A stretch of 26,756 nucleotides of DNA, taken from Priapulus caudatus. Lineage: Eukaryota > Priapulida > Priapulimorpha > Priapulimorphida > Priapulidae. Position numbers and translations under genes: made by a program. The notes under the pieces are model-generated. The model was given only the letters and a program-made list of their open reading frames with translations. It searched no databases and was not told the DNA's origin. Within the stretch, counting starts at the first letter, position 1. Each line of letters starts with the position of its first letter. Below, piece after piece: positions 25,933-26,756 of the stretch. The stretch is from contig NW_014577521.1 in NCBI RefSeq assembly GCF_000485595.1, positions 14,803 through 41,558 of the forward strand, written 5' to 3'.

Positions 25933-26756
25933 ATGGGAGACCATGAAGATGATGTACCGAGGGCCGAAAGGGATGACCTTGCCCCACAGGCACAAGCAGG
26001 GGATGTTCCCGCCCAACATGTACAGGAGGTGCAACATTATTATAGGCCAAATATTAAGGCACCAGGTCCGGTAGACGTCACCGGTGATGACAAAAAGGTG
26101 AATTGGGAATTGCACAAGCAGATGTGGGAGAACTATTCCATTGCATCCCAGTTAGAGCACCAGCCACAGCGAGTACAGCGTACAGAGTTGTTAAATAGTT
26201 TAGATCGGGATTCTATTTCACATTGCGCATCTACAATGGTTTAGGCGGAGTACCAGGTGATACAGTACAGGATATAATCTCGTAACTGGACTCCTATTGC
26301 ATTGGTCAGACCAACGAGGCAGTAGCACATTATTTGTTCTCCGCACGTGACCAACGTAAGGAGGCGTCTGTAGACATGTGGCTGTCCGACCTCAGGACAA
26401 AACAAAAAGTCATCACTTGGACACACCGCAACATGAATGCTGAACAATTAGCTTTGAGAAATCGGATAATCTGTGGCATTCTGGATAAGGATGCGCAACA
26501 GAAAATGCTGGATGAAGGCAACCCGGATTTAAACAGAGTGATTGAAATCGCAGAAGCCAGCGAGGCAACCCGGCAGTACATGAAAACCATAGGTAACACT
26601 ACAGAAGTGCATAAGGTGTCACACCGACATGAGGCGTCACACAAACCTGATCGTCAAAAACAGAAACAAAAGGGACAGCGACCAAGTGGACCCCGGGAGG
26701 CGGAATGCATATACTGTAACAGACGCCATGTAATGGTGAAGGAGAAATGCCCTGCT
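25933..26756 (+). pseudogene. gag: Gag of copy E, frameshifted and with a stop, 3' cut by the window
   Basis: From ATG 25933 the frame gives an acidic N terminus and then NWELHKQMWENYSIASQLE, the typical start of a Ty3/Gypsy capsid domain. A one-base frame change near 26217 leaves this frame to end at TAG 26242-26244. The gag-like sequence continues in the next frame (RIYNGLGGVPGD), passes one TAA at 26283-26285, and is then open to the window end. It reaches an atypical zinc finger CIYCNRRHVMVKEKC (C-x2-C-x3-H-x6-C), a form found in animal Gypsy gags. As written it is not functional. Confidence 0.78.

Larger units (their letters stand above)
24848..26756 (+). mobile_element. Copy E: 5' end of a different Ty3/Gypsy element, cut by the window end
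   Basis: A candidate LTR end and primer site at 25059/25060, a leader of about 850 nt, and a gag that runs off the window. The gag and primer site differ from those of copies A and C, so this is a second family. Confidence 0.7.

Noticed and set aside
1-26756. tRNA or rRNA genes
   Set aside because: No cloverleaf with paired A and B boxes, and no conserved rRNA block, was recognised on either strand by eye. The primer sites are tRNA-complementary only over about 18 bases.

Overview
The window is repeat-dense, intron-containing animal DNA, most likely from an invertebrate. The evidence is Ty3/Gypsy elements with an insect-errantivirus/baculovirus-F type envelope gene, a non-LTR retrotransposon relic, long-inverted-repeat elements and consensus splice sites. 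There is no bacterial gene organisation. I cannot name the species.

Layout. (1) 1-5264: the 3' part of an envelope-bearing Ty3/Gypsy element (copy A): integrase C-terminal half, an intact 780-codon env, an unusual extra gene (called ORF4 here), a polypurine tract and the first 199 bp of the 3' LTR. (2) 5267-7856: a second, indel-riddled integrase-env segment (B). (3) 7857-9243: a clean RNase H-integrase segment (D), fused in frame to the env of B. (4) 9294-11517: a fold-back element with about 0.7-kb terminal inverted repeats and a small possible spliced gene inside. (5) 11518-13264: low-complexity TGCG/CGCA DNA, a LINE 3' relic, a hairpin and one arm of another inverted-repeat family. (6) 13265-23949: a complete LTR-to-LTR copy (C) of the same family as A, with 991/990-bp LTRs and a 4-bp ACGG target duplication. 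It carries gag, an internally deleted pol, a broken env and a broken ORF4. (7) 24001-24636: a small element with 113-bp inverted repeats. (8) About 24848 to the end: the 5' end of a different Ty3/Gypsy element (candidate LTR end, primer site, long leader, broken gag).

How the parts work together. In the A/C family, gag and pol would be made from full-length RNA. Env would come from a spliced RNA joining a consensus donor in the leader (14397/14398) to an acceptor 4 nt before the env ATG. ORF4 lies between env and the LTR and has its own candidate acceptor. It encodes a Cys-rich head with repeated C-x-C-x2-C motifs followed by an acidic 49-residue repeat, read up to a stop codon shared by both copies. 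I recognise no homologue; it is the best candidate here for something undescribed.

Caution. Segments 5267-7856 and about 17166-22550 differ from copy A mainly by single-base insertions and deletions. This looks like unpolished long-read sequence, so 'broken' calls there may be technical, and the A/B/D junctions need read-level checking.
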